Source of the DNA: Streptomyces sp. ISL-87
GTDB lineage: Bacteria; Actinomycetota; Actinomycetes; Streptomycetales; Streptomycetaceae
Direction of reading: 5' to 3'
Assembly (NCBI RefSeq): GCF_018614095.1
Contig: NZ_JAGGOY010000042.1
Location: 1 to 64,000 of the forward strand
Length of the DNA stretch: 64,000 bases
The notes below the pieces were generated by a model. That model was not told the DNA's origin. It saw only the letters and a program-made list of their open reading frames with translations, and made no database searches. The translations under genes were made by a program, and so were the position numbers. Within the stretch, counting starts at the first letter, position 1. Every line of letters starts with the position of its first letter. This document shows positions 44,363 to 53,344 of this stretch, one piece after another.

Positions 44363-45433
44363 ATGACCACGGTAAGTTCCACCCCCACCTCCCCCTCCAA
44401 GCCCGCGGCCTCCGCCGCGCCCACCCCGCAGCCGGCGATGCGACTGCGCGAGCTCGTCTTCGGGGCGGCCTGCGCCGCGGCCGTACGGGCGGCCGCCCGC
44501 CTCGGCGTCGCCGACGCGCTCGGGGAGTCACCCGCCTCGGCGGCGGAGCTGGCCAAGGCCGTGAACTCCGAGGAGCAGCCGCTGCGCCGACTGCTCCGGG
44601 CGCTGTCCTGCTACGGGATCTTCGCGGAGACCGAGGACGGGAAGTTCGTCCACACCGAGATGTCGCGGCTGCTGCGCGACGACGATCCGAACAGCCTGCG
44701 CTACATCTCCCTGTGGTGCACGGAGCCCTGGACCTGGCAGGCGTGGCCGCGGCTCGACGACGCGGTGCGCTCCGGCGGGAGCGTGTTCCACGAGCTGTTC
44801 GGCAAGGGCTTCTTCGACTACCTGCACCAGGACGCGCACGAGTCGGCCCACGTGTTCAACCGGGCCATGACCACGTCCAGCGAGCAGTCGGCGCGGGACG
44901 TCGCGGAACTCCTCGACCTCACCGGCGTGTCCGTGGTGGCGGACATCGGGGGCGGCCAGGGGCACGTGCTCGCGAGCCTGCTGGAGAAGCACCCGAAGGT
45001 GAAGGGGACCCTGCTCGACCTGCCCGGCGTGGTGGAGCGGGCGGATCCCCGGCTGCGCGAGGGCGGCTCGCTCGGCGGGCGCGCCTCCATCGTCCCCGGG
45101 GACTGCCGGGAGGCCATCCCCGTCGACGCCGATATGTACATCATCAAGAACATCCTGGAGTGGGACGACGACAGCACCCGCAGAACCCTGCGCAACGTCG
45201 TCGCGGCGGCCCGCCCCGGAGCGAGGGTAGTCATCATCGAGAACCTCGTCGACGACACTCCGTCGATGAAGTTCACCACGGCCATGGACCTCCTCCTGCT
45301 GCTCAACGTCGGAGGCGCGAAGCACACCAAGGAGAGCCTCGTCAGCCGGATGGCCGACGCCGGTCTGGTGCTCGGTGAGATCCGTCAGGTCAACCCGTAT
45401 CTCCACGCCTTCGAATGCACCGTGCCCGCCTGA
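44363..45433 (+). CDS. Acetylserotonin-type O-methyltransferase
   Basis: A 356-residue SAM-dependent O-methyltransferase like those tailoring aromatic polyketides. The N-terminal dimerisation winged helix (LVFGAACAAAVRAAARLGVA) precedes the Rossmann domain with VVADIGGGQGHVLASLLEKH and LLDLPGVVERAD. Odd: at the place where plant and bacterial relatives have a catalytic His (HDW), this protein reads IIKNILEWDDDST, with Glu. It may still act by proximity, as in some anthracycline enzymes. It is convergent with the SchA/CurD-like gene. Confidence 0.9.
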   Translation: MTTVSSTPTSPSKPAASAAPTPQPAMRLRELVFGAACAAAVRAAARLGVADALGESPASAAELAKAVNSEEQPLRRLLRALSCYGIFAETEDGKFVHTEMSRLLRDDDPNSLRYISLWCTEPWTWQAWPRLDDAVRSGGSVFHELFGKGFFDYLHQDAHESAHVFNRAMTTSSEQSARDVAELLDLTGVSVVADIGGGQGHVLASLLEKHPKVKGTLLDLPGVVERADPRLREGGSLGGRASIVPGDCREAIPVDADMYIIKNILEWDDDSTRRTLRNVVAAARPGARVVIIENLVDDTPSMKFTTAMDLLLLLNVGGAKHTKESLVSRMADAGLVLGEIRQVNPYLHAFECTVPA

Positions 45434-45453
45434 CATCGGCCGGTCCCCGCGAC

Positions 45454-45492
45454 ACCGCCCCGAACCCGGCACTGCGCCGGGCTCGGGGCGGT
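45454..45492. terminator. Bidirectional hairpin terminator
   Basis: A 17-bp stem with one mismatch (45454–45470 with 45476–45492) around a five-base loop, between the convergent methyltransferase and SchA/CurD-like genes. Short direct repeats of GTCGTACGC follow. Confidence 0.75.
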
Positions 45493-45557
45493 CGTACGCG
45501 GGGAGGTCGTACGCAGGGGCGTCGTGCGCGGCCGGAACGGGTGGCCGGACACCCGGG

Positions 45558-46679
45558 TCAGGGTTCCTCCGGCGCCCGCCGGTCGGTGATCATCCGCATG
45601 CTGGAGCGTGCCAGGCAGCGCGAGATGTCCTCGTCGGTGGCGAGGACCCCGTCCTTGGCCTCGTCGAGCAGCCGGGCGAGCACGGCCGCCTTGTGGCCTC
45701 CCTCGATGCCCAGCGCGAGAGCGGGCCGGGCGTCGAGGGGGCCGCTCATGTCGAGCATCCGGACGACGATGTCGTCGCGCTGGAAGACGGTGCTGCCGGC
45801 TATGGGGTTCGTCGGGTCGTCGGCGGCCGCCTCGTCCTGGCCCGCGAGTAGCCGGGCGAGCGCCGTACCGCACCCCTTTTTGGCGGGATAGAAGAGGGCG
45901 TGCCGCCGGATGCCCGCGGGCTCGTGCCCGCCGGCCCCCACATGGTGCACCACGGGAAGGGCCGCCCGGGTGAAGAACACCCGCGCTGAATCGGGGTCGG
46001 TGAGGTCCCGGTCCTGTTCCAGATACGGGTTGATGGCTTCCTCGAGGGCCTGGACCTCGGGTTGCTGCGCCACGTGCCGCAGTGCCGCCAGGAGGTCGCC
46101 CTCGACCTCGACGGCCCGTACGACGCGGTTGCCGTGCATGAAGAGGGAGGTGCGCCGTAGCCGGGTGTTCTCGTCGACCCGTGCCTGCGGGGAGGTGTAC
46201 CCGGCCAGCAGTTTCGCGACGATGTCCTCGCTGCCGGGTCTGACGGTGAAGGTGAGGGCGTGGCGGACCACGCCGTCGCCCAGCCGGGGAGCGGCCTGGA
46301 GCCTGCCGCCGGCCGATTCCGGAAGGCTGCGGAAGGCCTTGCCCATCTCCTGCAGAACGCTGAAGCGGAGCGAGCGGGTGTCCCGTACACAGCCGTGCAG
46401 CGGCTGGACCGTTTTCACGTGTTCCTCGCTGTTCACCCAGGCCAGGAAGGGTGACGCGCTCTCCCATTCGCTGGTGATGAGCCACTGGGAGGGGTTCTCT
46501 ATCGACTGGCACAGCTCCTCGCTGATGTGTCCGGGGACGGACGACACCTGGCTCCGCAGATGTTCGTACACCTCCAGGAACTGCTTCTGGGCGCCGTCGT
46601 ACAGGTCCAGCAGCAGCACGACTCGAAGCCTGGAGCCGTCGAAGGCGGACTGCGATATCCGTTCCGACACGGTTGTCAT
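45558..46679 (-). CDS. SchA/CurD-like (WhiE ORFI-type) protein
   Basis: A 373-residue protein of the SchA/CurD family, named after spore-pigment clusters of S. halstedii and S. curacoi and represented by WhiE ORFI of S. coelicolor. The N-terminal 100 residues form an ABM-like ferredoxin fold (VVLLLDLYDGAQKQFLEVYE, WLITSEWESASPFLAW), followed by repeated halves with YPAKKGCGTALARLLAG. The role in pigment synthesis is unclear, perhaps cyclisation or oxidation. Divergent from the FAD hydroxylase exactly as WhiE ORFI and ORFVIII are, but the ketosynthase, chain-length factor, ACP and cyclase genes that normally follow are missing. Confidence 0.87.
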   Translation of the reverse strand: MTTVSERISQSAFDGSRLRVVLLLDLYDGAQKQFLEVYEHLRSQVSSVPGHISEELCQSIENPSQWLITSEWESASPFLAWVNSEEHVKTVQPLHGCVRDTRSLRFSVLQEMGKAFRSLPESAGGRLQAAPRLGDGVVRHALTFTVRPGSEDIVAKLLAGYTSPQARVDENTRLRRTSLFMHGNRVVRAVEVEGDLLAALRHVAQQPEVQALEEAINPYLEQDRDLTDPDSARVFFTRAALPVVHHVGAGGHEPAGIRRHALFYPAKKGCGTALARLLAGQDEAAADDPTNPIAGSTVFQRDDIVVRMLDMSGPLDARPALALGIEGGHKAAVLARLLDEAKDGVLATDEDISRCLARSSMRMITDRRAPEEP

Positions 46680-46935
46680 CTTTCACACTCCTTCGAGACC
46701 CGGTCGCCACACCCCGTGGCACGTCGCCGGTCGCTCGTGGAATCCGCGTGGGTGACCACCTGCGGATGCGGTCTGTCAGCACCCGGTCACGGGTGGCACT
46801 ACCGAAATCGATCGTTGTCCGGTACGGCCAGCGGCGCGAGACGGGAGAACCAAGCGAGTGAACAGGCGGGGGAAATGCCCCCGAAAAGGGCATGAAAAGA
46901 GCATTCCCACTCAGGCGGCAGAGCTGGAGCAACTG

Positions 46936-48567
46936 ATGGAAGAAGACGTCGACCACCGCGTGCCGGTCCTCATCGTGGGCGGCTCGCTGGTGGGCTTGTG
47001 CACCTCGCTGTTCCTGGGCCGTCACGGCATCAGGCACATGCTGGTCGAGAAGCACGCGGGCACCTCGGTCCACCCGCGCGGACGCGGCATCAACGTACGG
47101 ACCATGGAGGTGTTCCGGGTCGCCGGCGTCGAGTCGCGGATCCGCGAGGCCGCCGCGGTCCTCGCCGGCAATCACGGCATCCTCCAGGGCGGCTCGCTGA
47201 CCGGCGACGATCAGGAGTGGCTGTTCAAGGAGATCGACGCGGGGGGCGCGCTCGCGCGCTTCAGCCCGTCGACGTGGTGCCTGTGCAGCCAGAACGACAT
47301 CGAGCCGGTCCTGATGTCCCTGACCCCCACGATGGGGGCAGACCTGCGGTTCTCCACGGAACTCATGTCCTTCGACCAGGACGACACGGGTGTGACCGCG
47401 CTGGTGAAGAACCGGGAGACGGGGGAGCACAGCACCGTGCGCGCGGACTACCTCGTCGCCGCGGACGGGCCGCGCAGCCCTGTCCGGGAACAGCTCGGGA
47501 TCGGCCAGAGCGGCCACGGGGACCTGTTCCACAACGTCAGCATCACTTTCCGGTCCCGCGGGCTCGCGGCCGTCGTCGGGGACCGGCGTTTCATCGTGTG
47601 CTATCTGACCAAGCCCGACGCGGACGGGGCGCTGCTGCCGGTGGACAACCGGGAGCAGTGGGTGTTCCACGCACCGTGGCACCCCGACCAGGGGGAGACC
47701 CTGGAGGACTTCACCGACGAGCGCTGCGCCGCGCACATCCGCCGGGCGATCGGGGCGCCCGACCTGGATGTCGAGATCACCGGAAAGGCCCCGTGGCACG
47801 CCGCCGAACGGGTCGCGCGGCACTATGGGGCCGGCCGGGTGTTCCTCGTCGGGGACGCGGCGCATGAAATGTCCCCCACCGGGGCGTTCGGCTCCAACAC
47901 CGGCATCCAGGACGCGCACAACCTCGCCTGGAAGCTCGCCGCGGTGCTGGAGGGCGCCGCGGACCCGCGCCTGCTCCAGACGTACGAGGCCGAGCGCCTG
48001 CCGGTGGCCCGGGCGACGAGCGAGCGCGCCTCGGCCCGCTCGGCGGAGCACAGCCACCCGGGGTACGAGCCCGCCCCCGGCGCCGTCGGCGGGCGGCCGG
48101 GCGGGGTGCTCTCCGTGGCCATGGGATACCGCTACAACCAGGGCGCCGTGCTGGGCACCGACCCGCGCCAGCCCGTCGTGCCCGAACGGATGCGGCTGTC
48201 GGGCGATCCGGGCACGCGGGCGCCGCACATGTGGATGGGGAGATCGGGCGAGCGCGCGTCGACCCTGGATCTCTACGAGCGGGCCTTCGTCCTGCTCAGC
48301 TCCGAGGGCACGGCGTGGCGTACGGCGGCGCGGCGGGCCGGCGAGCGGCTGGGAATGCGCCTGGACGCGTACGCGATCGGCACCGGACCCGATGCCGACC
48401 TGATCCCCGAGGACGAGGGCGACTGGGCCGAGCTCCACGGCACGACGGCGCAGGGCGCGGTCCTCGTCCGCCCGGACGGGTTCGTGGCCTGGCGTTCGAC
48501 GCAGGCCGTGGCAGATCCCGAGGCGGTTCTGTACGAGGTCCTGAGCACCCTGCTGGGCCGGTCCTGA
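46936..48567 (+). CDS. FAD-dependent aromatic polyketide hydroxylase (WhiE ORFVIII-type)
   Basis: A 543-residue class A flavin monooxygenase. FAD-binding GxGxxG-like motif VPVLIVGGSLVGLCTSLFLG, the DG motif ADYLVAADGPRSPVR and the GD motif GRVFLVGDAAHEMSPTGAFG are clear; the C-terminus has the thioredoxin-like domain of PgaE/RdmE-type enzymes. It is expected to hydroxylate an aromatic polyketide with NAD(P)H and O2. ATG at 46936 is used; upstream GTG codons would add an unlikely basic leader. The partner pathway is absent locally, so the substrate is unknown. Confidence 0.9.
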   Translation: MEEDVDHRVPVLIVGGSLVGLCTSLFLGRHGIRHMLVEKHAGTSVHPRGRGINVRTMEVFRVAGVESRIREAAAVLAGNHGILQGGSLTGDDQEWLFKEIDAGGALARFSPSTWCLCSQNDIEPVLMSLTPTMGADLRFSTELMSFDQDDTGVTALVKNRETGEHSTVRADYLVAADGPRSPVREQLGIGQSGHGDLFHNVSITFRSRGLAAVVGDRRFIVCYLTKPDADGALLPVDNREQWVFHAPWHPDQGETLEDFTDERCAAHIRRAIGAPDLDVEITGKAPWHAAERVARHYGAGRVFLVGDAAHEMSPTGAFGSNTGIQDAHNLAWKLAAVLEGAADPRLLQTYEAERLPVARATSERASARSAEHSHPGYEPAPGAVGGRPGGVLSVAMGYRYNQGAVLGTDPRQPVVPERMRLSGDPGTRAPHMWMGRSGERASTLDLYERAFVLLSSEGTAWRTAARRAGERLGMRLDAYAIGTGPDADLIPEDEGDWAELHGTTAQGAVLVRPDGFVAWRSTQAVADPEAVLYEVLSTLLGRS

Positions 48568-48575
48568 GCTTCCTC

Positions 48576-48616
48576 CCGGATCCCCCGCACCGCCCGATGC
48601 GGCGCGGGGGATCCGG
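48576..48616. terminator. Bidirectional hairpin terminator
   Basis: CCGGATCCCCCGC (48576–48588) pairs perfectly with 48604–48616 over a 15-base loop, between the convergent hydroxylase and protease genes. Confidence 0.75.
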
Positions 48617-48622
48617 CGTGCG

Positions 48623-51600
48623 TCAGCTCACCTGGAGGAGAGCGTCGTCCACGACGAAGGAGGTCTGGAGGGACTGGTCCTCCACGCCCTTGAACTGGAG
48701 GGTGACGGTCTGGCCGGCGAACCGGGAGACGTCGTAGCTCTTGAGCACGTAGCCGGGGGCCGCGTCCACATTGGACAGGGTCTCCAACGTCTGGCCGCCC
48801 ACCGAGACCGTGAAGGTGTCGTAGACGACGTCCTCGGTCTCGTCGGTGTCGATGTGCAGGTAGAAGGCGAGTTGGTACGCCGAGCACCCGGACGGGACGG
48901 CCAGCGACTGCGAGGCGCTGTCCGTGTGCGAGGAGCCGTAGCCGTTCAGCCACGCCATGTACGAGCCGCTGTGCGGGGCCTCACCGGACTGGTTGGTGAT
49001 GACGCCCGAGGTGGCCGTCCACGGGCTGCTGCCGTTCTCGAAGCCGCCGTTGACGACGAGCTGGCGCGGGGTGCAGGTGCCACCGCCGCCGACCGTCAAG
49101 GTGTACGTGGTGCTGTGGCTGACGGTGCCGGAGCCCGTGACGGTCAGGGTGTACGTGCCCTGCGCGGCGCCCGAGCCGACCTGTACGGAGAGAGTCGAGG
49201 AGCCGCCGGACTGCACGGAGGCCGGGCTGAGCGACGCGGTGACGCCGGCGGGCGCGCCGGAGACCGACAGGGCGACGGTCTGGGCGGCGCCGCTCACGGT
49301 GGTGGTGTTCACCGTGGAGGTGACGCTGCCGCCCGGGTTCGCGGAGCCGGCCGAGGGCGAGGTGCTGATGGAGAAGTCCTGGGCCGGGGTGTTCCCGCCG
49401 ACCGCCTGCTTCCAGATCGCGTAGGCGACCCCGTCGGCGCTGCGGTCCAGGACGGTGGCGCTGATGTTGTTCGAGGTGTCGCAGGAGCTGTGGTAGCAGG
49501 AGTCGTACGCCGCGTTCGCGGTGCCGCCCCACTTGGTGGCCTGCGCCGAGGTCTTGCGGGCGCTGGCGCCGGCCGCGTAGCCGGAGGTGGGGATGCCGCC
49601 CTGCTGGAAGGAGTAGTCGTCACTGCGGCCCTGGCCCTCGGTGTTCTCCTCGGGGGCGAGGTTCAGCGAGGTCCAGTACGCCTTGAGGGGGGCGGCGGTG
49701 GTGGAGTTCAGGTTGTTGATGAAGTAGCCGCCGTTGGGGGAGCCGACCATGTCGAAGTTGTAGTAGCCCTTGATGGCCGCCTTCTGGGCGCTGCTGAGCC
49801 GGCCCACGTAGAACTCCGAGCCGTTCAGGCCCTGTTCCTCGTCGGTCCACCAGGCGAAGCGCACGTGCTTGGTCATGGTGGGGTTCTTCTGCGCGAGGAC
49901 GAGCGCGTTCTCCAGCAGGGTCGCGGAGCCCGAGCCGTTGTCGTTGATGCCGGGGCCCGCCGAGACGCTGTCGAGATGGGCGCCGAACATGACGGTCTGG
50001 TCGTCGGGGCCGCCGGGCCAGTCCGCGATCAGGTTGTTCGACGGGTAGGTGCAGGAGGAGCAGTTCTGCTCGGTGACGGTGTATCCGGCGGCCTGGAGCT
50101 TGCCCTTGATGTACGCCACCGACTGGGTGTATCCGGCGCTGCCGGCCCGGCGGTTGCCGCCGTTCTGCGAGGCGATGGTGTTCAGCTGGGTCAGATGCGC
50201 CTGGACGTTGGCGACGTTGATGTCCGGCGGGTCGGTGCCGGGCTGGGTGCCGCCGACGTTGAGCGTGTAGTCGACGGTGTGCGCCAGGCTCGGGCCCTGG
50301 CCCTTGACGGTGACCGTGGAGGCGCCGGGCGCCGCGCTGGAGCTCGCGGAGAGGGTCAGCACCGAGGACTGGCCGGACTGCACGGTGGCCGGGTTGAAGG
50401 AGGCGGTCACCCCGGACGGCAGGCCGGCGGCGGTGAGCGTCACCTGCTGGGCCGAGCCGGTGGTGGTGTTGGTGGCCACGGTGGTGGTGACCGAGCCGCC
50501 CTGCTGGACGGTGCCCGAGGACGGGTTCAGCGCCAGCGAGAAGTCGTCGTTCTGGCCGCTCGGGGTGCAGGTCGGGTCGCCGGACTGGGCGGGCACGCTG
50601 ATCGCGTCCCAGGCGGCCTTGGTCTTGGTGAAGAGGTTGCAGGTGGTGGGATCGAGCGACTTGGCGGAGCTGAGGGTCGCCGTCCGGTACTTCTTGTAGG
50701 ACATGCTGCTGGTCTTGAGCAGCATGCCGCCGTAGAAGATCTTGCCGGCGTTCTGTACGCCCACACCGGTCAGCGTGGACTGGTTGCAGGTACTGCTGCT
50801 CGGCTTGCCGCCGCCGGGGTTGGTCCCCTCGGCCAGCAGGTAGAACCAGTGGTTCAGGGGCCCGGCGGCCGCGTGCACCTCGGTGCCGGGTATCGCGGAG
50901 CTGTAGCAGGCCGGGTCGTTGTTGACGGCCGGCGGATTGTACATGTTCCGGATCGGCCCGCGGCCCTGGAGGTTGATCATCTCGCCGACGGTGTAGTCGG
51001 GAGTGTCGTACGGGGCGGGCTCGTTGGCGTACGCCTCGGTCAGGGCGCCGAAGATGTCGCCGGTGCCCTCGCCGAGCCCGGCCTCCTGGCCGCTGGTGCC
51101 GCCGGGGGTGTTGGAGTCGATGGCGTGCCCGTACTCGTGGGCCACCACGTCCAGACCGGCGATCCACTCATTGGCGCTGTTGTGCCCGATGGTGACCGAG
51201 CTGCCGTCCCAGTATGCGTTGAGGTCGCCCAGGCCGACCTTGCCGGGGAAGCTGCGGCCGTTGCCGCTGACGCCGTTGCGGCCGAGCCACTGGCTCAGCA
51301 TGTCCCACTGCTTCTGCGCCGCGAACATCAGGTCCGTACAGCCGGTTTCCTTGGAGGTGGCGTTGCCGGTGCCCCAGGAGTCCGACGACTTGGAGAAGAC
51401 GCTGCCGGTGCTGTAGTCGGCGCAGCTCAGACCGGCGCGGTTCGGGTCGCGCAGGGAGTACGTGCCGCCCGAGGCGGTGGTGTCGACGGTCAGCGGGTTC
51501 GGGCCGTTCCACTTGCTGGTGCCGCTGCCGGCCACGACCTCGTCGTGGCGGTCGACGACCTTGCCCGTGCGCGCGTCGACGAAGACGTGCAGCTTGCTGG

Positions 51601-52201
51601 GCGCCGTCCTGGTACGGCCGGAGAGAACGGTCTCCCAGGCCAGGACCTGCTTGCCGTCCTTGAGCTTGACGACGAGCCGGCTGTCGAGCACCTTGTCGAC
51701 CTTCACCAGCTCGGCCCGCGAAGCGGCTTCCGCCGCCTTCGCGTCGACCGAGGGGGTGGTCGACACGTCGATCACCGTCGAGGAGGCCGACTGAAGGGCG
51801 CGGACCCGGCCCTGCCCGTCGGCGATGACGACCGCGTCGCCGCCGACGACCGGCAGGCCGCGGTAGCTGCGCTCGTACGCGACGGAGTACAGGTCCTGCA
51901 CCCAGGGGGTGACCAGGCGCCGGTCGTACTGCTGCTGAGGCGAGTTGACCAGGGCGTCGAGACCGCTCTTGACGGCCGCGTCGGCGGCGGCGACGGCGCG
52001 TTGCGCGGACGTGGCCTGCGGGGGCGGTGAGGGCTGGGCGGGTGGCGCGGCGTACGCGGTGCCGGCCAGCGAGCCGGCGAGGCTCGCGGTCAGCGCCATG
52101 GCCGCCACGGAAGCCATCCATCTGGTGGGCTGCAAGAGTCCACTCCGATCGTGTGTGGGGGGTGCGGCTGGCTGTTCGCCGCCGAGTATGAGCGTGGACA
52201 T
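48623..52201 (-). CDS. Secreted double protease: M4 thermolysin-like plus M28 aminopeptidase
   Basis: A 1192-residue exported protein. Signal segment at about residues 30–50 (SVAAMALTASLAGSLAGTAY, then AAP), an FTP/PepSY-type propeptide, then an M4 domain: HEYGHAID zinc motif, downstream Glu in EGTGDIFG and catalytic His in TEVHAAAGPLNHWFY. An Ig-like domain (about 560–655) links to an M28 domain with the ligands in FGAHLDSVSAGPGINDNGSG, WWTDEEQGLNGSEFY and NFDMVGSPNGGYF. A second Ig-like domain and a C-terminal beta-sandwich (NGGFENGSSPWTATSG…) complete it. Both active sites look intact, so endo- and aminopeptidase activity may be joined. A shorter start at the Met near residue 29 is possible. 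Divergent from a LysR gene. Confidence 0.9.
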   Translation of the reverse strand: MSTLILGGEQPAAPPTHDRSGLLQPTRWMASVAAMALTASLAGSLAGTAYAAPPAQPSPPPQATSAQRAVAAADAAVKSGLDALVNSPQQQYDRRLVTPWVQDLYSVAYERSYRGLPVVGGDAVVIADGQGRVRALQSASSTVIDVSTTPSVDAKAAEAASRAELVKVDKVLDSRLVVKLKDGKQVLAWETVLSGRTRTAPSKLHVFVDARTGKVVDRHDEVVAGSGTSKWNGPNPLTVDTTASGGTYSLRDPNRAGLSCADYSTGSVFSKSSDSWGTGNATSKETGCTDLMFAAQKQWDMLSQWLGRNGVSGNGRSFPGKVGLGDLNAYWDGSSVTIGHNSANEWIAGLDVVAHEYGHAIDSNTPGGTSGQEAGLGEGTGDIFGALTEAYANEPAPYDTPDYTVGEMINLQGRGPIRNMYNPPAVNNDPACYSSAIPGTEVHAAAGPLNHWFYLLAEGTNPGGGKPSSSTCNQSTLTGVGVQNAGKIFYGGMLLKTSSMSYKKYRTATLSSAKSLDPTTCNLFTKTKAAWDAISVPAQSGDPTCTPSGQNDDFSLALNPSSGTVQQGGSVTTTVATNTTTGSAQQVTLTAAGLPSGVTASFNPATVQSGQSSVLTLSASSSAAPGASTVTVKGQGPSLAHTVDYTLNVGGTQPGTDPPDINVANVQAHLTQLNTIASQNGGNRRAGSAGYTQSVAYIKGKLQAAGYTVTEQNCSSCTYPSNNLIADWPGGPDDQTVMFGAHLDSVSAGPGINDNGSGSATLLENALVLAQKNPTMTKHVRFAWWTDEEQGLNGSEFYVGRLSSAQKAAIKGYYNFDMVGSPNGGYFINNLNSTTAAPLKAYWTSLNLAPEENTEGQGRSDDYSFQQGGIPTSGYAAGASARKTSAQATKWGGTANAAYDSCYHSSCDTSNNISATVLDRSADGVAYAIWKQAVGGNTPAQDFSISTSPSAGSANPGGSVTSTVNTTTVSGAAQTVALSVSGAPAGVTASLSPASVQSGGSSTLSVQVGSGAAQGTYTLTVTGSGTVSHSTTYTLTVGGGGTCTPRQLVVNGGFENGSSPWTATSGVITNQSGEAPHSGSYMAWLNGYGSSHTDSASQSLAVPSGCSAYQLAFYLHIDTDETEDVVYDTFTVSVGGQTLETLSNVDAAPGYVLKSYDVSRFAGQTVTLQFKGVEDQSLQTSFVVDDALLQVS

Positions 52202-52226
52202 GGCGAGATTGGGACATATCTGCGCG

Positions 52227-52244
52227 CATAAGACCCGCGTTATG
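52227..52244. promoter_or_regulatory. Dyad CATAA-N8-TTATG, candidate LysR operator
   Basis: Perfect 5-bp arms in an AT-rich patch between the divergent protease (start 52201) and LysR (start 52278) genes. A LysR regulator typically binds such a site to control itself and its divergent neighbour. Confidence 0.5.
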
Positions 52245-52277
52245 GTGCGGTGGCGTCACGCTGCGTAAGCTGCCTGG

Positions 52278-53240
52278 ATGCAGCTGGAGTTGAGGCATCT
52301 GCAAGCCGTGTGCCAGATAGCGGAGTCCGGCAGTCTGGGTGGCGCGGCGCGCAGGCTCGGGGTTTCCCAGCCGGCGCTCTCCGCCCAGCTGCGCAGGATC
52401 GAGCGGGTCGCGGGTGGCGAACTCTTCGTCCGCGGCCGGCACGGCGTGGATCCCACCCCGCTGGGCCAGTTCGTCCTCGCCAAAGCCCGCCGCGTGCTGA
52501 GCGAGATGGACGCGCTCGGCGCGGAGGCGCGCGCCATGGCGACCGACACGCCGCTGCGGCTCGGATGCATCCTGCTCGTGCTGATCGACGGACTGCTCGC
52601 GCGGACGGACCTGACCCTGTCCGGGCGGGAGATCACCGTGGACGTGGAGCACTCGGTGACGGCGCTCGTGCGGATGCTCGGCGCGGGTCGGTACGACGTC
52701 ATCGTGTACGGCGAGGTGAACGAGCATGAAGTCGCGCTGCCCCAGGGGGCCCGGGCTCGGACCCTGGTCCCGAAGGAACCGTTCTGCATCCGGATGTCCA
52801 CGCGGCATCCTCTGGCGGGGCGGGAGGTGCTGGACCTGGCCGACCTGGCCCACGAGCAGTGGATGACCCTGGTGGAGGACGACGACGGCGGCCCCGAGGC
52901 CCTCGTCGAGGCCTGCGCGAAGGCCGGCTTCGTGCCCTCACTGCGCTACCGGATCACCGACCGCAAGATGCGCCACGACCTGGTCGCGGCGGGCCGGGCG
53001 ATCTCCCTCACCCAGCCCACCGCCCCGGCGGTGGAGGGCACGGTGATGCGTCCGCTGCTCGGCACCCCGGTCACCGGACGCATCCGCCTCGCCTGGAACC
53101 GCGCGGCCGTCTCCGCGCACCAGGCGGAACTCCTCTACCGCGCGGCGGTCGGCGCGTACCTGGCCAACATCGACAACAACGCGTTCCACCGGGCGTGGTG
53201 GAACGCCCACCCCGAGGCGCACCCGGCCCTCGGAGGCTGA
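52278..53240 (+). CDS. LysR-family transcriptional regulator
   Basis: A 320-residue regulator with an N-terminal helix-turn-helix (MQLELRHLQAVCQIAESGSL, GGAARRLGVSQPALSAQLRR) and a periplasmic-binding-protein-like effector domain from about residue 90. Only 76 bases separate it from the divergent double protease, which it probably controls. Similar LysR–metalloprotease pairs are known in Streptomyces. Confidence 0.92.
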   Translation: MQLELRHLQAVCQIAESGSLGGAARRLGVSQPALSAQLRRIERVAGGELFVRGRHGVDPTPLGQFVLAKARRVLSEMDALGAEARAMATDTPLRLGCILLVLIDGLLARTDLTLSGREITVDVEHSVTALVRMLGAGRYDVIVYGEVNEHEVALPQGARARTLVPKEPFCIRMSTRHPLAGREVLDLADLAHEQWMTLVEDDDGGPEALVEACAKAGFVPSLRYRITDRKMRHDLVAAGRAISLTQPTAPAVEGTVMRPLLGTPVTGRIRLAWNRAAVSAHQAELLYRAAVGAYLANIDNNAFHRAWWNAHPEAHPALGG

Positions 53241-53344
53241 GGCGGGCGGGTGGCCGGGCGAACCGTCGGCTTCCGCAATACGGTCGTCATCATGACCCCC
53301 AACCTCGGCTCCCCGTATCCGCTCCACGAACCGCCGGAGTCGTC

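Noticed and set aside
45385..48438. 1017-residue minus-strand open frame
   Set aside because: It runs antisense through the FAD hydroxylase and into the SchA/CurD-like gene in another frame; composition is Arg/Gly/Pro-rich with no domain, as expected for GC-rich shadow frames.
48854..52030. 1058-residue plus-strand open frame
   Set aside because: It is the antisense shadow of the double protease, Gly/Ala/Val/Arg-rich without motifs.
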